Shown: positions 1 to 12,289 of the stretch, one piece after another
Layout of the letters: every line of letters starts with the position of its first letter
How positions within the stretch are numbered: position 1 is the stretch's first letter
Assembly: GCA_018806985.1 (NCBI GenBank)
Contig: JADANN010000468.1
Span: forward strand, 2,801,072 to 2,865,071
DNA: 64,000 nucleotides
Direction: 5' to 3'
Origin: Angiostrongylus vasorum
Lineage: Eukaryota > Nematoda > Chromadorea > Rhabditida > Metastrongylidae
Translations under genes and position numbers: made by a program
The notes under the pieces: generated by a model
What the model saw: the letters and a program-made list of their open reading frames with translations, nothing else
Told to the model about the DNA's origin: nothing
Databases searched by the model: none

Positions 1-167
1 GCAGAAATCCTCAAACTACAGTCGAATCCACATCCAAACTCGAGAAGGTTCGTCGATGTTGGATGCGAGAAAAATTAGCCAAACGGAAAAAAATGTTGAG
101 ACTATTGTAACATCCTATGTGAAAAAATGATAAGCAGTCATTACTTTCATGCCAAAAAGCTATACCT

Positions 168-552
168 CCTCTCAAAGGCTTACCGCCTCATTGTGGCTGG
201 GAGGGGTTCTTGGGTGTCGGCCTGCGATGTACAGCGGGGAGATTTATCCCCCGGCAGGTTCTCCCATGCTAAGAAGGAGTCCGGCGTTTCCATCAGGAAA
301 TCCAGCTGTGAGTAAACCAATACCAGTATCCACCACCACCACCGTGCTGGTACTACACTAGTCGTGGCAAATCTTGCTCTCATCCATCAAGCCGGCGACT
401 GCCTGTTGTGGTGACGACGTGGGGCAGACTTTTGCGGGGCTGCTCCTGGGACTCCACGGTACCACAATTGCGAAACCAACAATGTCCGGTAAAATGGAAA
501 TTATTCTGGCGCCCGAACAACTAGAGAGGATGGACCGCCCAATTATCCAAGT
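168..552 (+). repeat. 385-bp SINE-like repeat, copy 1
   Basis: This is a copy of a family seen at least six times here (also 11884-12271, 27614-28009, 57802-58182, 62024-62373 and 63401-63782). I define the plus orientation as the one starting near an AACGGTTTACCGCC-type end and finishing in a CCAAGTA-type tail. The copy is flanked by imperfect 12-nt direct repeats (156-167 and 553-564, AAAGCTATACCT against AAAGCAATACCT), which look like a target-site duplication. The open frames crossing it are chance frames. Confidence 0.7.
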
Positions 553-724
553 AAAGCAATACCTACACCCTCGTTATTAGGCACGACATCATTTGAAGAA
601 CGATCTTCTGTCTAAAGCGCCTAAGGCGCGGATCGATAGTCTTGAAATTACAATCTATCTTCACATAACAATAATGATGTTGACATTTTTCAAAATGCCT
701 GACCGCTGATGTTGTCGGTGGGAA

Positions 725-1015
725 CCGAACACGCTATTACTTATTTCCAGGGGCTGATGCTTCCACCAGCACACCATAGGAGGCCTTCGTTTCTCCTTTC
801 TCTTAGCCGTTTTATTAATTCACAGGCGTTGTCAGTACGGCTGACAGGAAGGCTAAACAAATGAGTCGCATGGCGTGGTGGAGAACGCGTTAGCGACCAG
901 AAAGGGTAACAACGTGTTCGGTCGCCACCGCACACACCAGCGGTCCAGAGTTTTGCAAAGTCTCAACATCATTGTGGTTCTATTCCATGTAATATCTTCC
1001 ATTAGAAAACCGTGG
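725..1015. repeat. Foldback fragment derived from RTE-E type element
   Basis: The left part (about 745-830) and right part (about 845-960) are imperfect reverse complements. Both match the piece of RTE coding sequence found at 2600-2890 and 35290-35860. The right part continues with the segment ending near TTTTGCAAA that is shared with 2820 and 35835. It has no open frame of its own. Confidence 0.5.
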
Positions 1016-1244
1016 GAAGTAAACAAAAAGTGACAACATTTTCACATGGTTTCTCTCAGTTGAAGCGGGCGATAGTGAAGTATTCGCTAACTGCAGGAAC
1101 CCAGATAATTTAAAAGACCGACTTTCTGTAAACCTCGGGCTTGGATAGTGGTTAAATCTACGCGTATATTCTTACGAAATGTCCTTGTTGAGATGACGTG
1201 AAGTTGGAAAAAGTTTTCGTTGCTGTCATTGCTATTTTTTCTGT

Positions 1245-1279
1245 GGCTGAAATTTCGGTGGCATCGCCTTCCTCGGAGT
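1245..1279 (-). ncRNA. Hammerhead-like motif (degenerate), downstream of Penelope copy
   Basis: Read on the minus strand, the motif has the order CCGAGGA, helix II, GAAA, UUUC, AGCC. It is related to the better copies in this window, but one core base is changed (CUGA to CCGA), so it is probably inactive. It lies about 150 bp downstream, in sense, of the GIY-YIG remnant at 1430-1740. Confidence 0.4.
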
Positions 1280-1379
1280 ATGGAGGAATTTTATTTAATA
1301 ATAGCCTTTTAGTTGTGTGACATATCTATAGTACTAAAGAAGATCTAACACATACCCCTGGTCATTTTGTCCAAGTACT

Positions 1380-2430
1380 CATCATACTGTTAAAAGTGGG
1401 AGCTCCCGTGTGTTGTTCACATGCGATAACGAATGAGACCCAGCCGGGTCAAAAAATCAGTTTGAAGTATGGCGCCAGGTCACGTATGATAGTGTGGCAT
1501 TCGTCTTTCCTTTTCATCTTTAGACTTTTGATATTTATCCAGAATGCGTCAAGAGTCTTGCGCGTTGATGTTTTTGATTTCTTTGCTAGGATCCGGACAC
1601 TCACTTGGAAATCATCGTCGTTGTTTTTGTGGCCTATGTGTACCCAGAACAGTACATTGTCGAATTTTTACTTTCCCCCACTAGAAGTTCTTTTATGCGG
1701 ACACAAAGTGCTCTACCAGTTTCTCCAATGTAATTCTCACCCAGGGTAGTGAACTAGTATATTTTTACTACTTGGCTTACGATACCACTTTGTTATATAG
1801 CCACTTTCTGAGAGCTTTATTTGAATGTTTAAGAATGGAGGCCAGTTTTTCGGTTGGTTTTTCTCGTGTGAATTTTATATACTCTGACTGTCGATTTAAC
1901 AATCTAAAGCACTCATCCATCTGTTCTTGTGTGGAACAGACGATGAAGCAGTCGTTTATGTACCGACAGTAGAGTACGGATCGCCGATCGTGAACTGGAG
2001 CTTCCATCTTAGACACGGAGAGCGATGGCAAGGCTTGGTGCTAATCGCTGTCCCATGGCCAACCTTTTAATTTGTGAAAAATATTTTCCACACTCCTGAA
2101 GATTGAACAACTAAGACACTGAATAACTGTGCTGATTAGCACTGGGCTGAAAAACAACCTCAGCGATTGCTGGAAAAAAAAAGAGGACGACAGATTTATA
2201 ATCCAATGCCGAGGTTAATAGAGAGTCGATCTTTCGAACTAAGACAATGTTTTAAGAGAGTCATTAGTTGCGCAATCGACAAGCCGTACATTTTCGTGTT
2301 CTTTTCATGCTCTATGAGCAGCTCAAGAATGGCTTGCATTGCAGAGTCATTCGACACATTAGTAACATTAGTATAAAGTGAAGAATCATCGAATGACTCT
2401 ATTACATGCATGCTGCATGCTAGCATGCAC
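1380..2430 (-). pseudogene. Penelope-like retroelement remnant (RT + GIY-YIG)
   Basis: Two pieces of the reverse transcriptase read on the minus strand. 2426-2196 contains SSLYTNV and QAILELLIEHE. 2031-1777 contains the catalytic-region sequence YCRYINDCFIV, where the usual D-D pair has become N-D. A decayed GIY-YIG endonuclease at about 1740-1430 shows NYIGETGRALCVRIKE followed by frameshifts. The block between RT and endonuclease that normally carries the HTKRA segment is missing. Penelope-like elements encode exactly this RT plus C-terminal GIY-YIG pair. This copy is inactive. Confidence 0.75.
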
Positions 2431-2461
2431 CGTATGCGGTCCAGGAATATTTTGGTATTGG

Positions 2462-2890
2462 AGGAGATAAGTTGGTATGAACTTTAGCAATTGGGTCAGG
2501 ATAAGGTTTAGGAACCACGCTATTCTATCCGTTGTACCATCTGTACTACTGATGTGATACTGATTAAAAATAGTAGGCAGTAAATAATAACATAAAATTG
2601 TGATTATGACTACAGCCTCAGCTTAACTGGGTTCATTGCCGATTTGGGCTCTCCAGATCAATTCAGCTGACAAGTGATAGTTGATGGCACTGATCGAGAG
2701 AACTAGCTGACAGACAGGCGAAACAAAGGACCTGCATGATGTGGTGGTGAACGCATCAGCCCTTGGAAAGGGGTAATAGCGGGGTTCTGTCCCCTACCGC
2801 AGACACCTGCGGTCCGGAGTTTTGCAAATATCTCAGCATCATTGTGGTTCTATTTCATATAATATCTTCCATTAGAAAAAAGTTGTACTG
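2462..2890 (+). mobile_element. Fragment of RTE-E type element
   Basis: The sequence is homologous to the interior and arm of the palindrome at 35300-35880. It includes the AGGCAGTAAATAA junction and the segment ending in the TTTTGCAAATATCTC block. On the plus strand it gives short pieces of the RTE linker between endonuclease and reverse transcriptase, broken by stops. Confidence 0.5.
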
Positions 2891-3669
2891 CTGATGATTG
2901 GGCAAACCGTGATTGACGAAGGTTACGTAGATGAAAGGTCATCAGTAGAAGTAAGTTTAGGGGTTTTAATAAGCAAGTAGACAGGACAAATTGAATGTTC
3001 GTTCCTTAGCTAGAAATAACTGAAGGCTCTAAGCAAGCTGTCTTTGCCGTGCTGACCGATTCTTGATTTAATTTTTCGATATTGGTTTTTGTATTGCTTT
3101 CCAAAGAATGGATGTTAGGAAGAAACACTATGGAGATGTTTTTCTGTTATTCCAACATCCAACTGACTAGGAATAACTACAAATTCTCCACCTTTATCAC
3201 TGATAGAAAGTGGGATAGATATTGAATTCAAAAACTCTCTAACCTGGTGCACACAACATTTTTATTGGTGTATAAGGTCGGAGCTGAACGTTCTGTATTG
3301 GTAGTGATCAACGCTTCGTCTGAGAAAAAAACGAAATGCAAGGTCACTATCGCAACTTGCCGGATTTTGCTTAAAAAGCTCCAGGGAAAGGTATTGGTGG
3401 TAGTATCCCCCTACTCGCACTTCCTTGCCTAATCTTTTTAGCTTAGCCCCTATAAGAATACATAAATAAATAGATCCTCTGTCGAGCGACTAGAACTAAA
3501 CGATTTTTAGGGAAAAAACTTTAGAAATTCCATTAACCACATAGCAATGAGTGGCAGATCCCCATTCGGAAGATGTTCTTTCGAGGCAACATGATTTAAT
3601 TTTTCCAAATTATGAATATGGGCTTAACACCCCGAAAATGGGTGGCTGGACCAAAGGAACAATATATCA

Positions 3670-3960
3670 CCTTGAATTATTCAGCTTAAACGAGGTTGTT
3701 ATAAGTTTTATTCGGCTAAAGTTTTGGCGCCTTCGTCTTCAACGGAGCCGGTGATCTGGTTGGTGTCCACGGCCGTTTGTCTTTTCGATGTGGCATCCTC
3801 GTCGTCGTATCGAATCCAACCTTCTTTACTGGAACACCGCTAAAATGAAGCAACCTTGACCTGACGGGCCACTTCAAAAATAATTTTTTGATCTGAGTTA
3901 GTCTTGCGCCTCATCCCGTGTCAACAACACGCGGGCAGTCGCCAGTCGTAAAAGCACGGT
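3670..3960. repeat. Diverged repeat shared with 29680-29900
   Basis: This stretch shares an AGCTTAAACGAGGTT-like start, a GAGCCGG block and a CACCGCT/CACCACTC block with 29680-29900. In reverse complement it also matches 30375-30522. On the minus strand the GGCTC...AGCCG spacing resembles the hammerhead-bearing repeats elsewhere, but the core is not conserved. It may be an old Penelope-terminal repeat. Confidence 0.35.
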
Positions 3961-4065
3961 GAGTGGCTTTTTCATCAATATGGCGTTTATTTATACGTTC
4001 GATCCTCATCAATACTTTCTATTTTTCCACCGAATTATTAAGCTACTGTTGTATAAAACACGTCC

Positions 4066-4101
4066 AGCTTTGAGGAAAGCGAAATCGCTGAAACGTCAGT
4101 C
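4066..4101 (+). ncRNA. Hammerhead-like motif with adjacent AAC-rich tail
   Basis: The order is AGCU, UUGAGGA, helix II AGCG/CGCU, GAAAC, GUC, AGU. Helix II is kept by a compensatory change: AGCG/CGCU here against GGCG/CGCC in most copies. The first core base is U instead of C. The motif is followed directly by the AAC microsatellite, as in the copies at 30740 and 45538. Confidence 0.5.
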
Positions 4102-4107
4102 ATCAAT

Positions 4108-4229
4108 AACAACAACAACAACAACAACGACAACAACGACAACAACGACAACAACGACAACAACGACAACAACGACAACAACGACAACAACGACAACAAC
4201 GACAACAACGACAACAACGACAACAACAA
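4108..4229. repeat. (AACAACGAC)n minisatellite
   Basis: About 120 bp of AAC repeats turning into a regular 9-bp AACAACGAC unit, about eleven units. It gives poly-Thr, poly-Val and Leu-Ser low-complexity frames on both strands, which are not genes. It appears to be an expansion of the AAC-rich tail that follows the hammerhead-like motif in this repeat family. Confidence 0.9.
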
Positions 4230-4394
4230 AACTCCACGACGTAAGTTTAGAAGAAGAAGCGATGCTCCAAACCGAACGGTTTGGCCGTAACAAAACTGCC
4301 CTTTATTTTGCCTCTTATTGCGATGAAATAAGTGATAAAGGGATGCTTAGGAAGAGTAGATCTAGTGGAATCGGTTTGCGATAGTTGAAATACA

Positions 4395-4565
4395 ACTGGA
4401 TACTCTTCGTCGTCAATTAGTTCGTAACCGCCTATATGACCCTCTTTGTGAAACACAGAAATGCGTAATTCGCCCTTATGGCAGGGACGGTGACTGCATG
4501 AGTTCAGGTACGATATACCTGATCCCTTCTAGTACTTGCGGAGATGAATATATTGGCAAATATGA
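4395..4565 (+). pseudogene. Penelope-like GIY-YIG domain fragment
   Basis: The plus strand reads QLVRNRLYDPLC, then GRDGDCMSSGTIYLI, then CGDEYIGK. This is the start of the GIY-YIG endonuclease seen more fully at 60830-60430. It stops after EYIGK, so only the N-terminal third of the domain is present. Confidence 0.65.
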
Positions 4566-5349
4566 ATACGAAGTAGTTTTGTGAAGAAGTAGACGTGTGA
4601 TAAATGACAACCTCGTGGTTGCTGAAAAGGAAAAACTGGATGTTTAAAATAATCCTTGTTGAGGTTTATTTACAGTAGAAACAAACAGTGTCTTATTCGA
4701 TGCCATAAATAATCCTAAGTAACAGAGAAACAGCCTAAAAGTGTCTGCATAATTTGAGCTCCTTTAATGAAGATGAGTTCTTCCATGGCAGATTTACCTA
4801 ATTTTTTCACCTTGGGTCTTAATTATCCAAAAAATGGGCGGGCATTATAAATTCACATTGGAGATAGTTCATTGAGCAGAATGAAGCACTTATTCCTGAA
4901 TTGCCTCTAACAATGGAACATATTTCGTATTAACAAAAATGGTGCAGGTTTTTCTAACTGAACAAGCTAATTGAATCGAAGCGAAGTAAAGTCGCCGTAA
5001 GCTGCCTATTTTTTCATGAATTTCAGTTGGTAACAAGAAGAGCTAAGATGATCAAGACGGTAGTTTCCGCTCGATAGTGAAGAAGTCGACAATTTCGCTG
5101 GCGTAGTAGTGTCTGTCATAGTAGAAAGCGTTTGCTGCCAGAAGGTTGATAACTGATTGGTCGAATCTGAAACTAGTGTTTTTTTATAAGAGATTATGCA
5201 ATGGATAAGACTCTACTAGCCACTAGCAGGATAGGATGACACATATTTCTACGGTATAGTGAAGTCACTCGGTGGTGCGATATTTTCAGCCGCGCCGCTC
5301 CTTTCGCTATTATAGTACTATTATTATACAGATGGCTTAACTACCCTAT

Positions 5350-7000
5350 TTTAAGGGTTCCTCATAAACATCGTTTTATGAGATTTAGACGAAGACCAAT
5401 CTTTCCACAGCTGTTATCAAAGTCGGCAAGCATTTGCTTCCCCTGGCTAACACTTGTTTTTTATGAAAGGGATGTCAGCAGCAAAGCGAAGATGGTATAA
5501 TTGCCGAACATCGATTTTCACTCCCATATTATCCCATTCCAGTGTTCCCCATGAGTTCTCAAGGGTGACAACAAACAATTTTGGCGAGACACTATCAGCT
5601 CGTCTAAGCTCTGCTTTGACGTGGATGTTAATGTCGTCGTACAACAGTTTATGTTTTAGTTCTGAAATTTTTATGCAACTCACGATGAATCTGTATACAC
5701 TGTGGAGGGAATCCCTTACTATCAACGACTTCCATGACCGCTTTTATCTCAGTTGAGTCAAAAGCTTTCTTTAAATTGATGAAGGTGAGACAGGGCGGTC
5801 ACTTGTACTCGCGATACTTCAGTGAGTCTTGTTATCGTGTGGATCTGGTCCGTCGTAGTGAGTACTTTTCAAAAACCCTGCTTCCTCTCATGGCTGCCGT
5901 TTACCCAGAGTTCTCTCAGTCCTGTTTGAAACGACGCGACAGAAAAGTCTGTAGAGGAAAGAAAGCAAACAGATAGGGATGATAGCTGCTAATATCGTGG
6001 AGGTCACCCTTCTTGAAAAATAACACGGTCTCGCTGATCTGCCGCTGAATTTGAACCTTGAATTCACAGGGAACCTGTGAACAGCCGTGCCAATGTGTTT
6101 ATGAGGACTGGCTCAGGCTTCTTCAGGCATGCAGGTCTTATCCTGTTTGGACCTTGTGTTGTTCGATTCTTCACCGACGATATAATTCAGATTTCGGATG
6201 GAAGAACCGGTAGGATGACACATCCATCCTCCTTTATTTCATATAAGCGCCCAATGACATGGATAATGAAGAGGTCAGAGCAGTAATCGTGAATGGTGTT
6301 CTTCATTGCCTCTCTCTGGATGCTGCAGCTGTTCTCTCTGGGTGTTGGGCGCGTGAAATCAGCTCTGTCTTGCAGTTGTCAAAGTTCCCGTTGGCTTTAC
6401 GAATGCTCTTCACAGCATCTACAGCTTTGACCAGAGCTCCTGCTCTTTTCTTCTTAAAACCTTCTTATATCACCTGTCTGCATTGTTATGCAAGTATGGA
6501 CGTGAACTCGTAGTTGTCTGTAGCTCGTGCCATTCCACGTTGGCATCTCAGCTCGAGTGTTTCTGGAGACAGACGTCTCTTGGTGATCGATTCTATAACG
6601 AACGGCATCTGCCCAACAATTGGCTACTGAACTGGATAAACCTCAGCTTATTATGGATTCGGGACTTCGTTTTGAAGGCTGTGCTCTTTTTCGCGAGGAA
6701 TGAAATCTCGCATAAAGGAGATGATGATCTAATCCTGTGTTGAATTTTGGGACAACAGCGACATCGGTGAGTATGATGTCCGCTTTCTCGTTATGGTACT
6801 CTCCATTGGGAGACTCTAACGTCCAAGCTTAAGACCAGGACTTCTAAAATTTCGAGTTACCATAAATGGTTTCGTTTGTTGTGATAAACTCAGACAGCTC
6901 ACCCTGCTCGTTCCATTATAACCCAAGGATCCCAATGTGATGCTGTTCAGATGTACCTTTTGGAACCAGTCTTACCGCTAAAATCTCCAAATGACGACCT
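5350..7000 (-). pseudogene. RTE-clade non-LTR retrotransposon remnant (RTE-1)
   Basis: On the minus strand, 5725-5447 encodes an RT palm segment with SVSPKLFVVTLENSWGTLEW and HLRFAADIPFI. The family motif FADD has decayed to FAAD. RT N-terminal and linker pieces run up to about 6700, and an endonuclease tail lies near 6960-6740. The C-terminal third, which other copies carry, is missing below 5350. Many frameshifts make it non-functional. Confidence 0.7.
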
Positions 7001-7882
7001 CAAAGAATCTGCTGGGAAGCAAATGTCGCATGTTGTTCGCTATTAACACAGTATTCGCTACCTGGGAGACGCGCCACGTTGCTTCGCGACTACCCGGCAT
7101 AGCATCCCTCTATGAGCGATATTCGTGGAAGTTTGCTGACCAAAATGATGTTTTGCCAACGGATTGTCATGGAATTTTAATGGGGATACCATTAAAATTT
7201 TTTTATGTTCAGAGTATGCCCGGAACCGAACACCCGGATTTGCATTTCCGAAACCATAATTTTAAATCCTCTCCTCTTTTCCAATTATCTCGGCAAAAAA
7301 TGGTACAGATACCGCACTTAATTTTAGTAGAACAAAACTGTTCTATGCGCCCGTGTCAAAATATCGGATGGGTTTTACAAATATTGGTCTTTACGGGTTG
7401 AAAAGTGCTAAACACATATTTTAGGCAATTTTTCATTACCAATGATTGCTCAGTGGAAGAACACTGTACCTGTGACACTTTGGTGGCTCTGAAAAACGAT
7501 CGCCTTTAAATCCACAGTGCAGGCTTTCTCCATGATTTCCAGCCATGCAGTCTTCCTCCAAAGCACAGAGAACGTACCTATTAGAAAAATTTTCTTGAAT
7601 CAACGTAGAAAAAGAGTACTTGTCAGCGTTTACTTAAAATCGAGTGGGTAAACACAGTAAATAAAAGATACAGGTACACTGGAAATTTTGCTATTTAAAG
7701 GAGAAGCTTGATCATCGAATATGGCTTGCCATCACATGCGGTTCTTATGCCGTAATATATTACTTGATCCAAATGTTCGAAGGTAGTATGATCTTTGCTA
7801 TATAGAAAAATATGCAGGTAGATATATTGCTCCACGAATGTGAGCCGCATACGGTTGGTTCTATTATCTGGAAGAGAAAACT

Positions 7883-7917
7883 GCTCTGAAGAAGACGGAA
7901 TCGCCGAAACGACGACC
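7883..7917 (+). ncRNA. Hammerhead-like motif, solo
   Basis: The order is GCU, CUGAAGA, helix II GACG/CGCC, GAAAC, GAC, GACC. The core is intact, but helix II has one mismatch and the cleavage triplet reads GAC instead of GUC. No Penelope coding sequence lies beside it. A short ACAACCTCGCATCAG block follows, as in the 45.6-kb repeat. Confidence 0.4.
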
Positions 7918-8424
7918 ATTAAATTTCGAGAATACGTAATAACAACCTCGCATCAGTACAACTGTGACAGTTTGAAGACCGGTCTTTCGATGTAGAAACA
8001 TTCTTCTGATCTTGACTTACCATTTAAGAATTTTCTCTACAGTATCTTTTGTTCTTGCTGCGAACACAAATCCAGCCTCATACATTTTTGCTTTCGGCTT
8101 TTTGATTTCCGTGAAGTTAGTTGGTATAAATTTATAGACATCTGTAAGAGTAGATCATTTGAAACTACAAATAATTGAAAAAAATTAAACAAATAGGAGT
8201 ACTCCGGATGCGAAAGATGGAACTTGCCTTCCGATGTCGCTGGATAGATTCCATGTCCAGTATAACCATGTAACAGGTACGCCGCCTGTAATTCGAGAAT
8301 GGGTATGTGTCCCAGTCATGAAGACCAAAACGATATATCAACACGGATATCGTTTTTAGGATAGAAAATGTTTTGTCCTTGCTACTTCTCGTTTCGACTT
8401 CATTTTTTTCCACTTCTATGGTGA

Positions 8425-9470
8425 AGGAGTGTGCATGTTTCCATCCGGAAGCCCAGTCAAGAATAAACCAATACCGCGAATCACCGTCGTTCTGGTATCA
8501 AACTAGCTTAATGGCAAACCTCCCTCTGATCCATAAGAGCGGCGAAAGCCTGTGGTGGTGACGACCAGGAAGGCTTCGGCTAAATTGACTGCAAGACTCC
8601 AGGACTAGAGCGGCAAATTTCCGGCCTCAGCGCCCCGAAAATTGGGCACTCCCTTCTACCACGTCGAGCGTCGAGACATCCCGTGAAAGGGAACAAATTC
8701 TCTGGTGGCATAGGACGGAAACGGAGAGAACGAGCATGCCCACGATACGCCATGGAAACTGCTACTTGCTGTGCACCTACAACGCCAGAACAATGTCCGC
8801 AAACTCCGACTTTTACAATATTCTTGAGATTGCTACAAGAAACGAAGTGCAGATAGACCGACATACACCAATTAGATGATGGAACGCTTCGGATTCATGG
8901 AAGAAAAATCCTGTTGGTAAATGTCGTAGGCGCTAGCGTTTTCGTACAGCCGTCTATTTCTCATCTAGTACCTCACACGAAATCCTATCAGTGCGTCTGA
9001 CCATTCTTCTTCTCCAACTTGCACTTCAAAACAAATTCAGTATCATGAACAGTTGGTACGCGAAGTGAGAGCGAACGGGTACTCGTTTTACAACCAGTTG
9101 GAGTAAGTGATCCACAGCGATGGCCTTATCCGCAGCACACCTCTTCATGGAAGCCATGTTTCGAGAAGGAAGAATTTCGTCTATGGAAAAAGGAGTTTCC
9201 AGTGCCACGGCTCATGCGGAGATCGATCATATTCTTATGAACAGAAAATACCTTTTTGACACTTCAGTTGTACCTCGATCCTGTACTGCATATGGCCACC
9301 GCCTTCTCCTTGCGAAGACTCCATCAAGTCAGAAGCTGGAAAAGAGCTCCCGTCGTCGTCTAGGAGAAACGAAATAATTTGTGTATGACGAGAATACTCT
9401 TAATAGAATCCCTTCCTCATATTATTCGGAGGTAAAGGAAGGCACGACCGAAGACTAGAACGGCATCACA
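8425..9470 (+). pseudogene. RTE remnant with leader shared with 385-bp repeat (RTE-B)
   Basis: At 8425-8600 the sequence follows the 385-bp repeat consensus and then continues into a different leader. Near 8770 the frame reads [12 protein letters not shown], the usual start of an RTE apurinic endonuclease. At 9120-9377 a frame contains EIDHILMNRKYLFD and CTAYGHRLL, matching the end of the endonuclease. The region between is truncated, and no RT is attached. Confidence 0.6.
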
Positions 9471-9544
9471 CATAACACAGATGATAATAAATGCGAGCTG
9501 TAGGCCTTCGCAGGAGAGTTACACCAGTATAGGGAAAAAAACCA

Positions 9545-11775
9545 CGGATCTCCCTCATAGAGGGATCCCATCCGATTACTCGCGAGTTAACGTGGCTCGT
9601 AGCCAAATGGGGAACAGGTGATTAATTGCGGAGCAAAAGCGACCTTATGCTTATCCGAGATGCAGATGGATCGAGATGATGGGCTTCCTATTCCTGCTGC
9701 GCCAATTTGGCGCAAAGCTACTGTCTTTACGAGGACGTATTCACGCATGCGTGCGTGGATGTGTTGTCGTTTACGCGGGTAGTATTCTACGAGCCACTTA
9801 GGCCGAAAGCCTGCAATAAAGTGATGTGTATTTGTGAGTTGTTTAGAAGTCGCCTCCAACAAATATGGCCTCCACCTACTCAGCGGGAGACTGGCAAGCT
9901 GCCCATGAGTATAACCAGCCACCACCTTCGGATATCAACAAGATGCACTTGTGTATTTCATGCAAACACAGTGAAATAAGTGCGCCTCATTCCCCCTGAC
10001 CTCGAAAGAGTCACTATACGGCAGCGTTGGGTAGGATAGGCACGGAAAGGCCGATGAAATCTCAAGGTCATCCAATCCTGCACAAATTTCGAAGGACTAA
10101 GGTGGCGATTTGTACCAACAATGCACGCTCACTTTCACCTGAGTCCTCGATAGAGGACGTGATCATGCAGGCAAGAAGGGAAATGTGCGACGTCATCGGG
10201 CTAGCTGATACGAGAGGACTTCACCAAATCAATGCCGTATTTATTTATTTCTACACGGAAGCAGACAATTGCCTCCTCGCTCAATACCTCATTTCTTGCA
10301 GAAGGAATAGAAACCTGCAAAACTCAAAAACCGAGCCTTAAAACCATCATAAACTGGAATTAATTAAATTCATTAATTTGCTGTTGGAAAGATACCGTTC
10401 TGGATAACGTCAACGAAGAATACGATGGGTTCATTCAACATATTCACGCTAGCGCTGCGAAAACTAAGAGTTCGAAAGTCACCAAGAGACGTCTATCTCC
10501 ACAAACACTCTAGCTGATCCACCAACGTGGAAACACATGAGCAACAAGCAACCGTCCACTGAGGTGCGAACTTCCAAAACAAGGCGAAAAGACGATAAAA
10601 AAAACTCTTGAAGAGAGAAGAGCAGCAGTTATTTTCGATGCTGCCGAGGCTGGACAAGCACTCGTAAAGCTCGAAGAAACTTCGCCAACTAGGATAATTG
10701 CACTGTGACGCCTAGAATGAACAATTACACCTTTCAGAAAGACAATAAGGAAAAATCATCCACGACTACTATTCGGATCTCTGCAATAGCCACGTCATCC
10801 TGCCCTCGTAGGAATTAAAGAAGGGTAGAGATATCGTCCCATTTGTTCTCCTTTCACAAATCCAACATGCTATTTGGTAGGCGAAGAATCGAGAAACACT
10901 TGGACCCGACATTATAATATCTTAACAACCGAAGAACATTCTGCCATTGCTCATCCACATACAGGCTCGGCTCTTTACACTTTACTTGCCAGTATGGAAG
11001 GCCCACATTCAAGGAATACCAGCAAGACCATGCTGTTGTTCAGAAAGCGCGACCTCTTTATATGTCGGAAAACCAACATGATGAACAGTCTGGCTTTAGA
11101 GTTGAGCAGGAAGAAGCGAGCGGTTTGGAAAATCAAGAGTATTAAGGATTTAGTAAGAAGAAAAAAAACACCCGACTCCGTGACCAACTTTTCGGCTCAA
11201 CAATACTTTCTGCCTTAACGTGTGCGTCAGAAACCCGATCGCTGCGTAAGCAGGATGAAAGATCACTCAGTGTTATGGGACGCACAGTCGAAAGGACGAC
11301 GCTAAAAGTATCCTTTGTTACATAACTGATGGAAAGGATCCGAAGCTCCGACATGCGTCAACGATCAAAAGTCAAAGACGGCGTTCTATGCAGCAGTCGA
11401 GGAAAGGTGAGCCAAACACGTAATACGTATGGACAGCAATTGACGGACAAGAGCCGTTGGTGAGTGAATTTCTCTAAATTTTAACCGTAAAGCAGGAATA
11501 CCACCGATTCGACTGTCAGAATTTCTGAAGAAGGCCCTAGAAGATAGATATGATGTTCACCGTGTTCGTGTAACACACTGTAGGAGGACCACCGACCCGA
11601 TGGTCAGAGTTGTTCACGAATAGCCTAGAAGAAAGATATGATGCTCAATGAATCCCTAGAGCGAGCATAACGCACTGGGCAACTCCTCCATGCGACTGGA
11701 GGAAATGGAAGGCTTACTGACGCCCACTCCAATCAATCAACGATCAATGAGACGACAAGGTGTACAGATGATAAA
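9545..11775 (+). pseudogene. RTE retrotransposon with internally deleted RT (RTE-C)
   Basis: A leader of about 480 bp (9545-10026) is shared with the copies at 21635 and 52188. The endonuclease begins at 10027 (MGRIGTERP, then NARSLSPESS and EDVIMQARRE) and is cut off near 10245. RT sequence resumes near 10860. At about 11055 it jumps from the KTMLLFRKRDL segment straight to KTNMMNSLALELSRKKRAVW, so the catalytic FADD core is gone. The C-terminal tail runs to about 11770, with a duplicated segment at 11515-11640. Confidence 0.65.
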
Positions 11776-11883
11776 AAAGAAAAAGTTCGTTCGAAGTAGC
11801 TCAAAAAACGATCTAATTTGCCAAAGTGGCGTTGGGATGGTGCGACTACAATGTTCCGCTATCCGTCTCGATCAATGAAGATA

Positions 11884-12271
11884 CTTGAGTACTTGGATAC
11901 TTGGATGGCCCGTCCTCACTGGGTGTGCGAGCCCCAGAATAATTGTCATTTCTTCGGAGTTTCGCTGGTTCAGCCATTGTGGTTCGTTGGAGTGCTGAGG
12001 TAAGCTAGGCCAAAGTCTGCCCCAGGTCGTCACCACCAGAGGCAGCAGCACCCTTTGGGGAGATCTGCCATCATGCGACTAGTTTGGTATGGGGATTGTG
12101 ACGGATCCTAGTACTGGTTTACTCTTAGCTGGGATTTCTGATGGGAACGTCGGACTCCTTCTCAGCTTAGGAGACCCTGCCAGTGGGATGAATTCCTGAT
12201 GTACATCACAGCCTTACACCCAGGAACACCTCTCGGCCACGATGATGAGGCAGTAAACCTTTGGGAGCTCT
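11884..12271 (-). repeat. 385-bp SINE-like repeat, copy 2
   Basis: A nearly complete copy in reverse orientation. Direct repeats ATGAAGATA flank it (11875-11883 and 12272-12280), consistent with a 9-bp target-site duplication. It inserted just upstream of the truncated RTE-D sequence. Confidence 0.7.
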
Positions 12272-12289
12272 ATGAAGATAGAACTATCG

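Noticed and set aside
2400..2440. Cluster of GCATGC palindromes
   Set aside because: Short and at the edge of a decayed element. No other evidence of function.
4038..4384. Long frames with poly-Thr, poly-Val or Leu-Ser runs
   Set aside because: They are translations of the AACAACGAC minisatellite on both strands, not proteins.
6991..7401. 136-codon plus-strand frame
   Set aside because: No domain, no splice sites and AT-rich composition. Probably a chance frame.
9587..9925. 112-codon minus-strand frame in the RTE-C leader
   Set aside because: It is antisense to the leader of a plus-strand RTE. It is kept only as a remark on the leader, not as a gene.
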